Made by a program: the position numbers and the translations under genes
The notes under the pieces: generated by a model
The model's database searches: none
What the model saw: only the letters and a program-made list of their open reading frames with translations
Told to the model about the DNA's origin: nothing
Origin: Desulfosporosinus acididurans
Lineage (GTDB): Bacteria > Bacillota > Desulfitobacteriia > Desulfitobacteriales > Desulfitobacteriaceae
Assembly (NCBI RefSeq): GCF_001029285.1
Contig: NZ_LDZY01000004.1
Coordinates: 1 to 64,000 of the forward strand
Length of the DNA: 64,000 nt
Direction: 5' to 3'
Shown here: positions 1 to 7,476 of the stretch, in pieces
How the letters are laid out: every line of letters begins with the position of its first letter
How positions within the stretch are numbered: position 1 is the stretch's first letter

Positions 1-2
1 CA

Positions 3-218
3 GTGATGCCGCTAGTCGCAAAAAACGCAGAGTTTGCAGAGATACACAACTACTACACAACAAGGATCAAGAATCCCCTGAAGAAGAAACAATCACTAAT
101 TGCCTTAAGCTGTAAACTAATTCGGGTGTTCTATGCAATATTAACAAAAGGTACAGAATACGATCCAGAAAAGCTAATTAAGGACATTCATCGTCCAGTT
201 GAGCATTTAGCAGCGTAA
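3..218 (+). pseudogene. IS110-family transposase, C-terminal part (gene enters from outside the window)
   Basis: This is the last ~71 residues of a transposase of the IS110/IS1111 family, judged from the basic stretch KNPLKKKQSLIALSCKL and the following RVFYAILTKG, which resemble the C-terminal region of these DEDD-type transposases. The frame is open to the window edge, so the real start lies upstream and it cannot be told whether the full gene is intact. The downstream 430 bases hold no gene, as in IS110-type elements with a long non-coding end. Family assignment is by recognition only. Confidence 0.7.
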
Positions 219-650
219 TTAGAATAGCAGCGAAACCATAAGAAACAAACGATCTGTGGGTTAAAGCGTCACCACAGAAGCGAGCAATCCAGGTAACCTA
301 GCAAAACAAAAGAGCTGGTAGTCAGTCGCATATTTTTCCATTAGAGCAAGGACTCGGTAGAGGAGCATAACTGACACCCAATCATGGATAGGTGGAACGA
401 AGGAATTTAGGGCAGATTTATAATCTTGACCCTGTTAGACATGGGAGGTTTACCACCGTGAGAATCATGGGTTTACAACGGCCAACATATCCACAAATAG
501 TAGACGTTGGCTTTGCCATATCCAATTTCTCCGAATTAGACATTTTATGCGAATTCTATCCGTGGTGAGCTAATTTGGTTAGCTAGGAATTCTATGAAAA
601 TACGAGATATCTAAAGAAAATATCAAGATATTATAGGGAGGGAATTAGCT
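219..650 (+). other. Non-coding region between transposase end and thiC; possible IS right end / bridge-RNA region
   Basis: No gene is visible. Several short hairpins are present: CTGTGG/CCACAG at 254-277, GCCAAC/GTTGGC at 481-511, and AGCTAA/TTAGCT at 568-584. The last is flanked by a 9-bp direct repeat GAATTCTAT at 551-559 and 587-595. The upstream part probably belongs to the IS110-type element, whose non-coding end can encode a bridge RNA. I looked for a TPP or cobalamin riboswitch in front of the ThiC gene and saw no conserved core. A GGGAGG ribosome site precedes the ThiC start. Confidence 0.4.
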
Positions 651-1922
651 ATGACAACACAAATGGCGGCGGCCAAACGAGGCGAAATTACCGAAGCAAT
701 GAGAATTGTTGCTCAAAAAGAGAATCAGTCCCCTGAAGATATATGTGCACGTGTTGCCCGAGGAACTGTGGTCATTCCGGCAAATATTAATCACTTAACT
801 TTAAGCCCTGAAGGCGTTGGGCAAGGCCTTAAAACGAAAATCAATGTCAACTTAGGAATTTCCAAAGATTGTGCGAATATTAATCTAGAACTGGAGAAGG
901 TACAAACAGCCATTAATATGAAGGCTGAAGCTATTATGGATTTGAGCAACTATGGAAAAACTGCTGAATTTCGTTCGCGTCTAATTAACATGTCAACGGC
1001 AATGATCGGTACAGTTCCTATGTATGATGCAATTGGTTTTTTGGATAAAAAACTTGAAGATATCACTGTAGAAGAGTTTCTAGCGGTTGTAGAAAAGCAT
1101 GCCCAAGATGGTGTCGATTTTATGACGATACACGCTGGACTTAACCGTCAAACAGTGGCTCATTTTAAAAAAAATAAACGCGTCACAAATATTGTTTCAC
1201 GTGGAGGTTCGCTTTTGTTCGCCTGGATGGAATTAAATGATCGCGAGAATCCATTTTACGAGTATTTTGACGATCTGTTGGATATTTGCGCCAAGTACGA
1301 TGTAACCCTGAGCTTGGGGGATGGCTGTCGCCCGGGATCCCTTGCGGATGCTACTGATCCTGCACAGATTGAGGAACTTATCGTGTTAGGTGAATTAACC
1401 TTGCGCGCTTGGGAAAAGAACGTTCAAGTTATGATCGAAGGTCCTGGTCATATCCCTCTCAATGAAATCCAAGCCAATATGTTATTAGAGAAGAAATTAT
1501 GCCATAACGCACCTTTCTATGTATTGGGCCCAGTAGTGACAGATATCGCTCCGGGATATGATCACATTACCAGTGCCATAGGCGGTGCCATAGCTGCCGC
1601 ATCGGGAGCGGACTTCTTATGTTATGTAACCCCGGCAGAACATCTTCGCCTTCCATCCCTCGAAGATATGAAAGAAGGAATAATAGCTACTAAAATAGCG
1701 GCCCATGCGGCAGATATTGCCAAAGGAATCCCAGGTGCTGCTGATTGGGACCTTAAAATGAGTAAAGCAAGACAAGCGTTGGATTGGTCTACTATGTTTG
1801 AATTAGCGATTGATCGGGAAAAAGCTGAACGTTATCGGAGAGAATCATCTCCAACTCACGAAGATAGCTGTACAATGTGTGGAGAAATGTGCCCGATGAG
1901 ACTGATGAATAAAATTCTATGA
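651..1922 (+). CDS. thiC: ThiC-family phosphomethylpyrimidine synthase
   Basis: Radical SAM enzyme of the ThiC family, which rearranges aminoimidazole ribotide to the thiamine pyrimidine in the cytosol. The 423 residues are co-linear with short clostridial ThiC. Visible motifs are [11 protein letters not shown], the [12 protein letters not shown] stretch, and a C-terminal cluster motif CTMCGEMC, spaced C-X2-C-X3-C as in shorter clostridial forms rather than the C-X2-C-X4-C of E. coli. The start has a good GGGAGG site. No thiamine genes or TPP riboswitch adjoin it, so a ThiC paralogue such as the hydroxybenzimidazole synthase BzaF cannot be excluded. The gene stands alone and ends in a hairpin. 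Confidence 0.88.
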   Translation: MTTQMAAAKRGEITEAMRIVAQKENQSPEDICARVARGTVVIPANINHLTLSPEGVGQGLKTKINVNLGISKDCANINLELEKVQTAINMKAEAIMDLSNYGKTAEFRSRLINMSTAMIGTVPMYDAIGFLDKKLEDITVEEFLAVVEKHAQDGVDFMTIHAGLNRQTVAHFKKNKRVTNIVSRGGSLLFAWMELNDRENPFYEYFDDLLDICAKYDVTLSLGDGCRPGSLADATDPAQIEELIVLGELTLRAWEKNVQVMIEGPGHIPLNEIQANMLLEKKLCHNAPFYVLGPVVTDIAPGYDHITSAIGGAIAAASGADFLCYVTPAEHLRLPSLEDMKEGIIATKIAAHAADIAKGIPGAADWDLKMSKARQALDWSTMFELAIDREKAERYRRESSPTHEDSCTMCGEMCPMRLMNKIL

Positions 1923-1954
1923 TTCTTAACTAATGTATCAAAAAGTATACTTTT

Positions 1955-1977
1955 AGAGACACCCTTTGGGTGTCTCT
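1955..1977 (+). terminator. Hairpin after thiC
   Basis: Perfect 10-bp inverted repeat AGAGACACCC / GGGTGTCTCT with a TTT loop, 33 bases after the thiC stop. The T-tract after it is weak, so termination is likely but not certain. Confidence 0.65.
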
Positions 1978-2029
1978 TCGTCTCTAATTTGTTAAGTACA
2001 CGTCCGACATAATACGCTAATTCTAATTT

Positions 2030-2374
2030 TCACTCTGGATAATGAGCAGTCTCCTTTGCCTCCGCCCCCTTGGGCAAATAAATTCTTGTTCGAATCATTC
2101 CGGCGAACTCCCCATCCTTGAAATAACTGCTATAGGTAATAACCATCCCAAAGGCTATTTTGGTAAAGGATTTTAATTCCCCGGTTTTAAACCGCTCTAC
2201 AAAGCCGGCAATTTTTTGACGATTTTCTTCCCTGTGACAGTCTATAGCACGCAAACCTACAACGGGTTTTCCGTAGAACTGTTCCTCAAATTTATTGGCC
2301 CAAATCACATTAAAATCTGCATCTGTAACCAAGAGTCCCGCAGAAATATCTTTAAAAACCTCACCAAAATCCAT
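2030..2374 (-). CDS. Stand-alone PAS domain protein
   Basis: A 114-residue protein consisting of one PAS domain: GLLVTDADFNVIWANKFEEQ forms the usual first strands, followed by a CHREENRQKI helix region and a C-terminal sheet ending in RTRIYLPKG. There is no output domain, so it probably works as a small sensor that binds a partner. The CH pair resembles PAS domains associated with haem or DUF438-type sensors, but ligand binding is only an idea. GGAGGT lies eight bases before the start on the minus strand. Neighbours give no functional hint. Confidence 0.75.
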   Translation of the reverse strand: MDFGEVFKDISAGLLVTDADFNVIWANKFEEQFYGKPVVGLRAIDCHREENRQKIAGFVERFKTGELKSFTKIAFGMVITYSSYFKDGEFAGMIRTRIYLPKGAEAKETAHYPE

Positions 2375-2594
2375 TTCAATATACCTCCAACTATTTTGTT
2401 ATCTTGTTTTTAGTATCGCAAGTACTTAGAAACCATCCCTTTGTTTTATTTTATATCTTTCGGTATAACTCTATCAAACATATAGAAGATTTTATATTAG
2501 GAAAGAATTTTGAAAATGTGTGTTGAATTTTTAGTGAATCTATAATCTATTTTTGTAGGGGTTCAGGGAATTTAGGGACTACATGCATTGACCG

Positions 2595-2634
2595 CAACTC
2601 CCATATGGTGTAATATTACACCATATGGGAGTTG
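2595..2634. promoter_or_regulatory. 40-bp perfect palindrome containing the ribosome-binding site of the XRE gene
   Basis: Bases 2595-2614 are followed by their exact reverse complement at 2615-2634 (centre TAATATTA). The GGGAG ribosome site at 2627-2631 lies in the right arm, eight bases before the ATG at 2640. It could serve as a DNA operator for the XRE regulator, as an mRNA hairpin hiding the ribosome site, or both. Confidence 0.8.
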
Positions 2635-2639
2635 TTTTA

Positions 2640-3101
2640 ATGACTAAAGATGAATTTGTAAAAAAACTGGACCAAAAATTAAAATTAGTTCGTACAGAGT
2701 TTGATTATTCACAGGATAAAATGGCAGAAGTACTTGGCATGTCTAAAAAAACGCTTGTACAGATTGAAAAAGGCAGATCGACACTCGGTTGGATGGGTGC
2801 AGTAACACTTTGCACAATTTTTGGGAAGAGCGAAATTTTATCAATAACGTTTGGCGGTCAGCCCAAGGAAGTGATTATGGCTCTTGCCTTTGACAGCACC
2901 GAACGGGACTATCCTAAAACTCTTGGTGGTAAAATATGGTGGGAGGAGCTTGAGGCTTCTTTTGGCTATAAGATGCAAAAAAACCTAATCTCCCAGCATT
3001 ATCGAATCCTTGACACCCAGGAAAGGCGGATTTGTTCTTCCTTTGAATTTGACCATATAAAAAAACGCTTTGAGGAGCTTACTCGTCATGGAGAAATTTA
3101 A
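2640..3101 (+). CDS. XRE-family helix-turn-helix transcriptional regulator
   Basis: A 153-residue DNA-binding protein. The helix-turn-helix is at about residues 16-55, with the pattern YSQDKMAEVLGMSKKTLVQIE typical of the Cro/CI (XRE) family; the C-terminal half is not recognised. I chose ATG 2640 over ATG 2625 because 2625 lies inside the palindrome and has no ribosome site, whereas GGGAG is spaced correctly for 2640. It overlaps the next gene by 14 bases, so the two are probably co-transcribed and the regulator may control the pair through the palindrome. Confidence 0.85.
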   Translation: MTKDEFVKKLDQKLKLVRTEFDYSQDKMAEVLGMSKKTLVQIEKGRSTLGWMGAVTLCTIFGKSEILSITFGGQPKEVIMALAFDSTERDYPKTLGGKIWWEELEASFGYKMQKNLISQHYRILDTQERRICSSFEFDHIKKRFEELTRHGEI

Positions 3102-3771
3102 TACAGGATGCTTATTAATTCACGGTTTTGCAGGAAGTCGTCGTGAGATTGATTCTCTTGTTACTAAACTCAATGAATCTGGGTTTCCAACAGCAGTGCC
3201 TCTGCTTGCAGGACACGAATCAAGTCGCAGGGACCTAGCCAGAGCGAAATATACTGATTGGATTCAATCTGTCGTGGCTGCTTATGCTGATTTAGAAAAG
3301 CGTTGCCATAATGTGGTGGTTATCGGATTTTCAATGGGTGGCTTGCTTGGAATTCAACTTTGCCAAGTACATAAGATCCAAGCATTGGTTCTAATCAATA
3401 CGCCAATATTTTATGGGAATATGAAACAAGTAATTTTCAATTTGAGATGCGATTTTAGATTTTATGCTAGGAAATATCTAAGCTCAAGTGCCAAGGTCCC
3501 CCCTTTTCCGGCTTTAATCCAATTTGTGATTTTACTTAATAAAACTAAATCTCTCTTAGCAAACATTAAATGTACTTCAATGATCATTCAAACCCTTGAC
3601 GATGACACAGTTAAGCCAGAGAGTGCTAATTATCTGAATTCTAGAATTGCTGGACTGAGGGTCTTAAAAACTTATCCTACTGGAGGACACGTCGTTTTTC
3701 AGAGTGCAACCGGTGAAAAAATTGGGGCTGAGCTGTGTCTTTTTTTGCAAGAACTAGAAAGACTGAACTAA
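3088..3771 (+). CDS. Alpha/beta hydrolase (carboxylesterase-like)
   Basis: A 227-residue cytosolic hydrolase resembling the Est30-type carboxylesterases. It shows the oxyanion region LLIHGFAGS, the nucleophile elbow GFSMGG (catalytic serine), an acidic residue near DDDTV and the C-terminal histidine in TGGHVV. The substrate is unknown. ATG 3088, preceded by GAGGAG, is preferred to the upstream TTG at 3070. The start lies inside the end of the XRE gene, which indicates coupling. Confidence 0.85.
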   Translation: MEKFNTGCLLIHGFAGSRREIDSLVTKLNESGFPTAVPLLAGHESSRRDLARAKYTDWIQSVVAAYADLEKRCHNVVVIGFSMGGLLGIQLCQVHKIQALVLINTPIFYGNMKQVIFNLRCDFRFYARKYLSSSAKVPPFPALIQFVILLNKTKSLLANIKCTSMIIQTLDDDTVKPESANYLNSRIAGLRVLKTYPTGGHVVFQSATGEKIGAELCLFLQELERLN

Positions 3772-3939
3772 TTCCCTTCCACATACCGGAACAGAATTAT
3801 CGATGCCATCTATAACCTGGACGGAGAAACACTGGAAAAAGGAGCAAGGTATATTAACCCTCTATTGCATTCAGAATATGGCAATGATAAAATGAACACA
3901 TTCATAAATGAATGTGGAGGTAAATCATTGTTACCATGA
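3772..3939 (+). pseudogene. Gene remnant ending in an ATGA overlap with the TetR gene
   Basis: An open frame of 55 codons follows the hydrolase stop without any start codon until M at 3892. It reads RIIDAIYNLDGETLEKGARY and onward with protein-like composition. Its TGA stop (3937-3939) overlaps the TetR ATG (3936). I do not recognise the family. It looks like the tail of a gene whose front was deleted, with the old translational coupling to the TetR gene kept. Confidence 0.4.
3898..3915. promoter_or_regulatory. Palindromic operator candidate before the TetR gene
   Basis: ACATTCAT-AA-ATGAATGT, two perfect 8-bp arms with a 2-bp centre, lies 20 bases before the TetR start. It shares the ATGAA/TTCAT half-sites found at 4950-4969 and 5006-5017, so autoregulation is likely. 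Confidence 0.6.
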
Positions 3940-4520
3940 ACACTCGGCGTGAACGAAAAAAAATGCAGGCAAAAAAATCTATATCAGAAAACGCCTTAAG
4001 GCTCTTTCTGACAAAAGGCTTTATGAATACCACGGTAGCGGAAATAATGGAAGAAGCTGACTTAGGAACCGGCACCTTTTATAACTACTTTGATTCAAAG
4101 GAAGATGTACTCAAATATTGCCTCGGGGAAAAAATAAATGAAGTCCGGCATACAGTTGAAGAGATACAAAAATCCTCTTTAGAGCCGTCACAAAAATTGT
4201 CGGAAATTCTTTTAACCGCCGGTAAGAATTTTGAAGAGAACAGTCAGCTTATAAGCATGTTTATGCAGTTTCGACGCCAGGCCTCGGGTGCCCGACGGGA
4301 GTCCCCCCATGGCTCTACTTTTTGGGAGATACTGGTTGATATTGTGCGCGAGGGGCAGGGAAAAGGCGTATTCCGTAAGGATATCCCTGTGGGAATAATT
4401 ATCGAAATGTTCATGGGCTTACTACAATCCACCATGAATAGCAACATGGAAATGCCGTTTATGGATAACCTGAAACAAAAGCTGTATTTATTCCTGGAAG
4501 GGCTTGGAGTAAAGCAATAG
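3936..4520 (+). CDS. TetR/AcrR-family transcriptional regulator
   Basis: A 194-residue repressor-type protein. The N-terminal helix-turn-helix is classical: ALRLFLTKGFMNTTVAEIM, then TGTFYNYFDSKEDVL at about residues 45-60. The C-terminal part is a ligand-binding helical domain of unknown specificity. The start is ATG 3936; GGAGG at 3916-3920 is rather far (15 bases), so an ATT start at 3927 is an outside possibility. Matching palindromes lie before its own gene and around the promoter of the C_GCAxxG gene, which is the likely target. Confidence 0.9.
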   Translation: MNTRRERKKMQAKKSISENALRLFLTKGFMNTTVAEIMEEADLGTGTFYNYFDSKEDVLKYCLGEKINEVRHTVEEIQKSSLEPSQKLSEILLTAGKNFEENSQLISMFMQFRRQASGARRESPHGSTFWEILVDIVREGQGKGVFRKDIPVGIIIEMFMGLLQSTMNSNMEMPFMDNLKQKLYLFLEGLGVKQ

Positions 4521-4537
4521 ACCTGATGACCTGATTG

Positions 4538-4910
4538 ACACTCCCACGGCTAAAGCCGATGGGATTCTTGGGTGATTAAACCGAAGTACATTTCTGCTAT
4601 CGGAGTATGACCCCAAGTTCAGGGCTATGCCATTAGCCCGTCCTAGAGCAGTACACAATGGTACTCTAGGCTGATAGCCTGTTACCAGCTACCACAGTTT
4701 CTTTGAAAACGATCGTTTTAACGTCTTTTTTCTTGACGACACATAGAGTTTTACCTGATAGACGCATTAGCTATCAGAACCTCTTACTCTATCCAGTTTT
4801 CAAAGATCAAACTAATACTAGTTTATCATAGTGCTAAGACATTTACATGTACATGAAATTACGAAGCCGCCTTCATCCCACGATTAAAACCGTGGGCTTT
4901 TGGCTACGTT
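4538..4910. mobile_element. Relic or non-autonomous copy of an IS200/IS605-type element
   Basis: A ~370-bp non-coding stretch bounded by terminal hairpins: CCCACGGCTAAAGCCGATGGG-like at 4542-4562 and CCCACGATTAAAACCGTGGG at 4877-4896. Such G/C-rich subterminal hairpins, together with CTTCATCCCACG, are typical of ends of TnpB-carrying elements. No transposase or TnpB reading frame remains between them. Confidence 0.5.
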
Positions 4911-4949
4911 TCTGTAATGTAATGGAAGAGTTGAAAATGAACGCATTCT

Positions 4950-5017
4950 AAAATGAATACGTTCATTTTTTATTGACAAAAAATATTTCGCGGGATAAAA
5001 TAAAGTGAACGCGTTCA
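4950..5017 (+). promoter_or_regulatory. Promoter flanked by two TetR-type operators
   Basis: TTGACA at 4973-4978, 17-base spacer, TAAAAT at 4996-5001. Operator one, AAAATGAA/TTCATTTT at 4950-4969, ends just before the -35 box. Operator two, the perfect palindrome TGAACGCGTTCA at 5006-5017, lies just after the -10 box. A third imperfect copy is at 4937-4950. The layout suits repression by the TetR protein encoded upstream. Confidence 0.75.
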
Positions 5018-5084
5018 TGTATGTATTTATTCATAATGTCTCTGTGAAACTAAATATGTATTAAGACTGTGGGAGGAATGTAAA

Positions 5085-5516
5085 GTGAAGGGTTCCGATA
5101 AAGCGGTAGCCATGATGAAGAATGGTTTTTTATGTAGTCAGGCAGTTTTTTTCACCCTGGGTGAACAGCTTGGAATGGAGCGCAGCCAGGCCATTAAATT
5201 GGCCACCGGATTTGGAGCTGGGGTTTCCGGAATGGGTGAAATTTGCGGCGCAGTAAGTGGGGGAATCATGGCTTTAGGCTTAAAGCACGGCAACGACGAA
5301 AACACTGTTTTTGATCCTGGAAATAAGACTTTTCCCTTAGTACAGGAACTAATAGAAAGAATTAAGGTTAAACACGGCTGTTATACGTGCAAAGGCCTAA
5401 CTGGAATTGACTTTACCTCAGAAGGATCTAAGTTGTTTAAAGAACAGAATATAGCAGAGAAGATCTGCTTTAATGTTATAAGGGATGTTGTAGATACTGT
5501 TGAGGATCTCTGGTAA
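5085..5516 (+). CDS. C_GCAxxG_C_C family redox protein
   Basis: A 143-residue protein of the C_GCAxxG_C_C family (putative redox-active proteins with conserved cysteines). Cysteines occur in FLCSQAVF, in the glycine-rich EICGAVSGGIMALG and in HGCYTCKG. The family function is not established; members often sit beside regulators and metal or redox genes. GGGAGG precedes the start (GTG). It is the likely target of the upstream TetR regulator, whose operators bracket its promoter. Confidence 0.85.
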   Translation: MKGSDKAVAMMKNGFLCSQAVFFTLGEQLGMERSQAIKLATGFGAGVSGMGEICGAVSGGIMALGLKHGNDENTVFDPGNKTFPLVQELIERIKVKHGCYTCKGLTGIDFTSEGSKLFKEQNIAEKICFNVIRDVVDTVEDLW

Positions 5517-5627
5517 GTTGTGGTATTAAATAGAAAGGGAAAGAGTCTTATGCATTTGCTCAAATTGAGACAGTACTTGGCTTAATTTGAGATAAAGAAA
5601 AAGAACCAAATTTATTTTTACTTAAAA

Positions 5628-5682
5628 AATGGCCTTGCTTTCGAGGGAAAAATGCACCTTGAAGCGAGGCCATGATTTTTTC
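5628..5682 (+). terminator. Intrinsic terminator after the C_GCAxxG gene
   Basis: The imperfect stem ATGGCCTTGCTT...AAGCGAGGCCAT is followed by a run of T residues, 110 bases after the stop. Confidence 0.75.
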
Positions 5683-6030
5683 TTGCTGGAAAGTCATTGG
5701 GGCTCTGAATAAAATGACGCGGCTGAGTTGATTCAATTTATATGAACCGATAGAGTAGTTAAAGCTAACATAAGATAACTATAAATTACGTTTCTGTAGA
5801 TAATATTAAATAGAATCTAGTGCCAAAGCTTAAACGTGTGGGGAAAGTGAGTTGCACTTACTTTTATTTGAGTGTATAACAAAGCTTTCCGCTATTTGAA
5901 AGGCTTTGTTTTTTGCGTTTAGAAGGTGAGATAATCACATTCTCCGAAAATCGCCCTATAATGTAAATGCAATAGTGTCTGAAACATTACTTATAGTCGA
6001 GACATATTTTTCCTAAATGGAGTGATTTTT
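5683..6030 (+). other. Intergenic region with a second terminator
   Basis: No gene is visible. A clear intrinsic terminator, AACAAAGCTTTCC...GAAAGGCTTTGTT plus six T residues, lies at 5879-5912 with no reading frame in front of it, so a short untranslated transcript may end here. I checked for an M-box magnesium riboswitch before the MgtE-like gene and could not support one. Confidence 0.5.
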
Positions 6031-7275
6031 ATGTTGACAGTATCAACGTTTTACCTAAGTCGAGTGCTGGGAAACAAAGTTATTTCAAGCAAGCAGAAAG
6101 AAATTGGCAGGCTCTTGGATTTAATCGTTGATGTAAATGAGATCAGACCAAAAGTTATCGCTGCTAAAATTAAGGTTGACAGACAAGTGAGAGTTATCAA
6201 CTATTCGGGTATATCCGTGTTTAAACGGACAGGGCAGTATATTCTTCAGTGTGAAGAGTTAAACGATGTGGAAGTTGCAAAAGAGAATATTATGTTCCTC
6301 AAAAAGCATGTTCTGGATAAGCAAATAGTGGACATGGATGGCCGGAAAGTTGTCAGAGTTAACGATTTAAGGTTAGCAATACTCAAAAGCGGTACTTTTA
6401 CCGTTGCAGTCGATGTGGGTGTCGATGGACTTTTGAGACGAATTGGAGTTGCTAAACCCATAAAAATTATCTGTAAGCCATTTGGAATTCACGTGCCGAG
6501 TAAGATGATTTTATGGGATGAGGTAGCTTCCGTAGACTACTCCCATGTTGGGATAAAGCTTACTAAAGAACATGATAAACTTTTAACACTTCATCCATCG
6601 GATCTAGCGGATATTATTGAAGATTATGACAGGCATACTCAGGTCGCCATCTTTAATTCTCTTGACGAAGAGAAGGCTGCCGACGTACTGGAGGAACTCG
6701 AAACTGACGCTCAACTAAACGTTCTGAGAAATCTTTCAATAGAAAAAGCGGCCGATGTTCTTGAGAAAATGCCAGCAGATGAAGTAGCAGATATTCTTGA
6801 TGAGATGAGAGATGAAGACGCCGAGAAACTGTTAAATGAGATGGAACAAGAAGTATCTCTTGAAGTTCGGGAATTGATGGAATACCCGGACGACACGGTA
6901 GGAAGTCTAATGATCACAGATTATATTTCTCTCAATGAGAATATGACCATTAACCAAACCTTAATAGCGCTAAGAAAGTTAAAACCTGAACCGGACACTG
7001 TCTATTATCTCTATATTGTTGATAATAACGAAAGGCTTGTTGCGGCAGTTTCCTTGCGCGATATCGTGATTTCAGAACTTGAGGTAAAACTCAAAGAGAT
7101 AATGCATAGAGACATTTTTTATGTTTATGATTATGAGAAACCTGAAAAACTAAACGAAATTATAACCAAGTATAATTTGCTTTCTGTTCCAGTAGTAGAT
7201 AAAAACAAAAAAATTCTTGGAATAGTTATTATCAATGATGTTATGGACCTTATATTAAGAAAAAGAAAAATGTAA
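6031..7275 (+). CDS. Soluble MgtE-like protein: PRC-barrel-like N-terminus, MgtE N domain and CBS pair
   Basis: A 414-residue protein with no membrane segments. Residues ~1-170 contain PRC-barrel-like repeats (NKVISSKQKEIGRLLDLIVDV). The acidic superhelical MgtE N-domain follows (LHPSDLADIIEDYD, EKAADVLEE, EKMPADEVADILDEM). A CBS pair occupies the last ~120 residues (DDTVGSLMITDYISL; LLSVPVVDKNKKILGIV). It carries the magnesium-sensing half of MgtE but lacks the channel domain, so it is probably a sensor or regulator. ATG 6031 has GGAG nine bases upstream; GTG 6022 is less likely. The next gene on the same strand is a cation/amino-acid-type permease that may be its partner. Confidence 0.85.
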   Translation: MLTVSTFYLSRVLGNKVISSKQKEIGRLLDLIVDVNEIRPKVIAAKIKVDRQVRVINYSGISVFKRTGQYILQCEELNDVEVAKENIMFLKKHVLDKQIVDMDGRKVVRVNDLRLAILKSGTFTVAVDVGVDGLLRRIGVAKPIKIICKPFGIHVPSKMILWDEVASVDYSHVGIKLTKEHDKLLTLHPSDLADIIEDYDRHTQVAIFNSLDEEKAADVLEELETDAQLNVLRNLSIEKAADVLEKMPADEVADILDEMRDEDAEKLLNEMEQEVSLEVRELMEYPDDTVGSLMITDYISLNENMTINQTLIALRKLKPEPDTVYYLYIVDNNERLVAAVSLRDIVISELEVKLKEIMHRDIFYVYDYEKPEKLNEIITKYNLLSVPVVDKNKKILGIVIINDVMDLILRKRKM

Positions 7276-7476
7276 GATTATTCCGAACGTTATAATTATA
7301 TTTTCTTTATACCCTTCGTTGTATTATTTATGCTTTATTTATTTATAGATAGGCTATAATAAAACATATTTCATTGGGTGATAATAATTTATCTACATAT
7401 TTAGAGTTTCTGGGTCACTTGATCTGTACAAGAACGGTTTTATATTGACTTCGAAGTTATTATGGGGGTAATCCAA

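Noticed and set aside
219-650. TPP or cobalamin riboswitch before thiC
   Set aside because: No conserved aptamer core was found; the region appears to belong partly to the IS110-type element.
5925-6030. Possible magnesium (M-box) riboswitch before the MgtE-like gene
   Set aside because: Only scattered words such as GGTGAG and CCGAAAA fit; the conserved stems and terminal core are missing.
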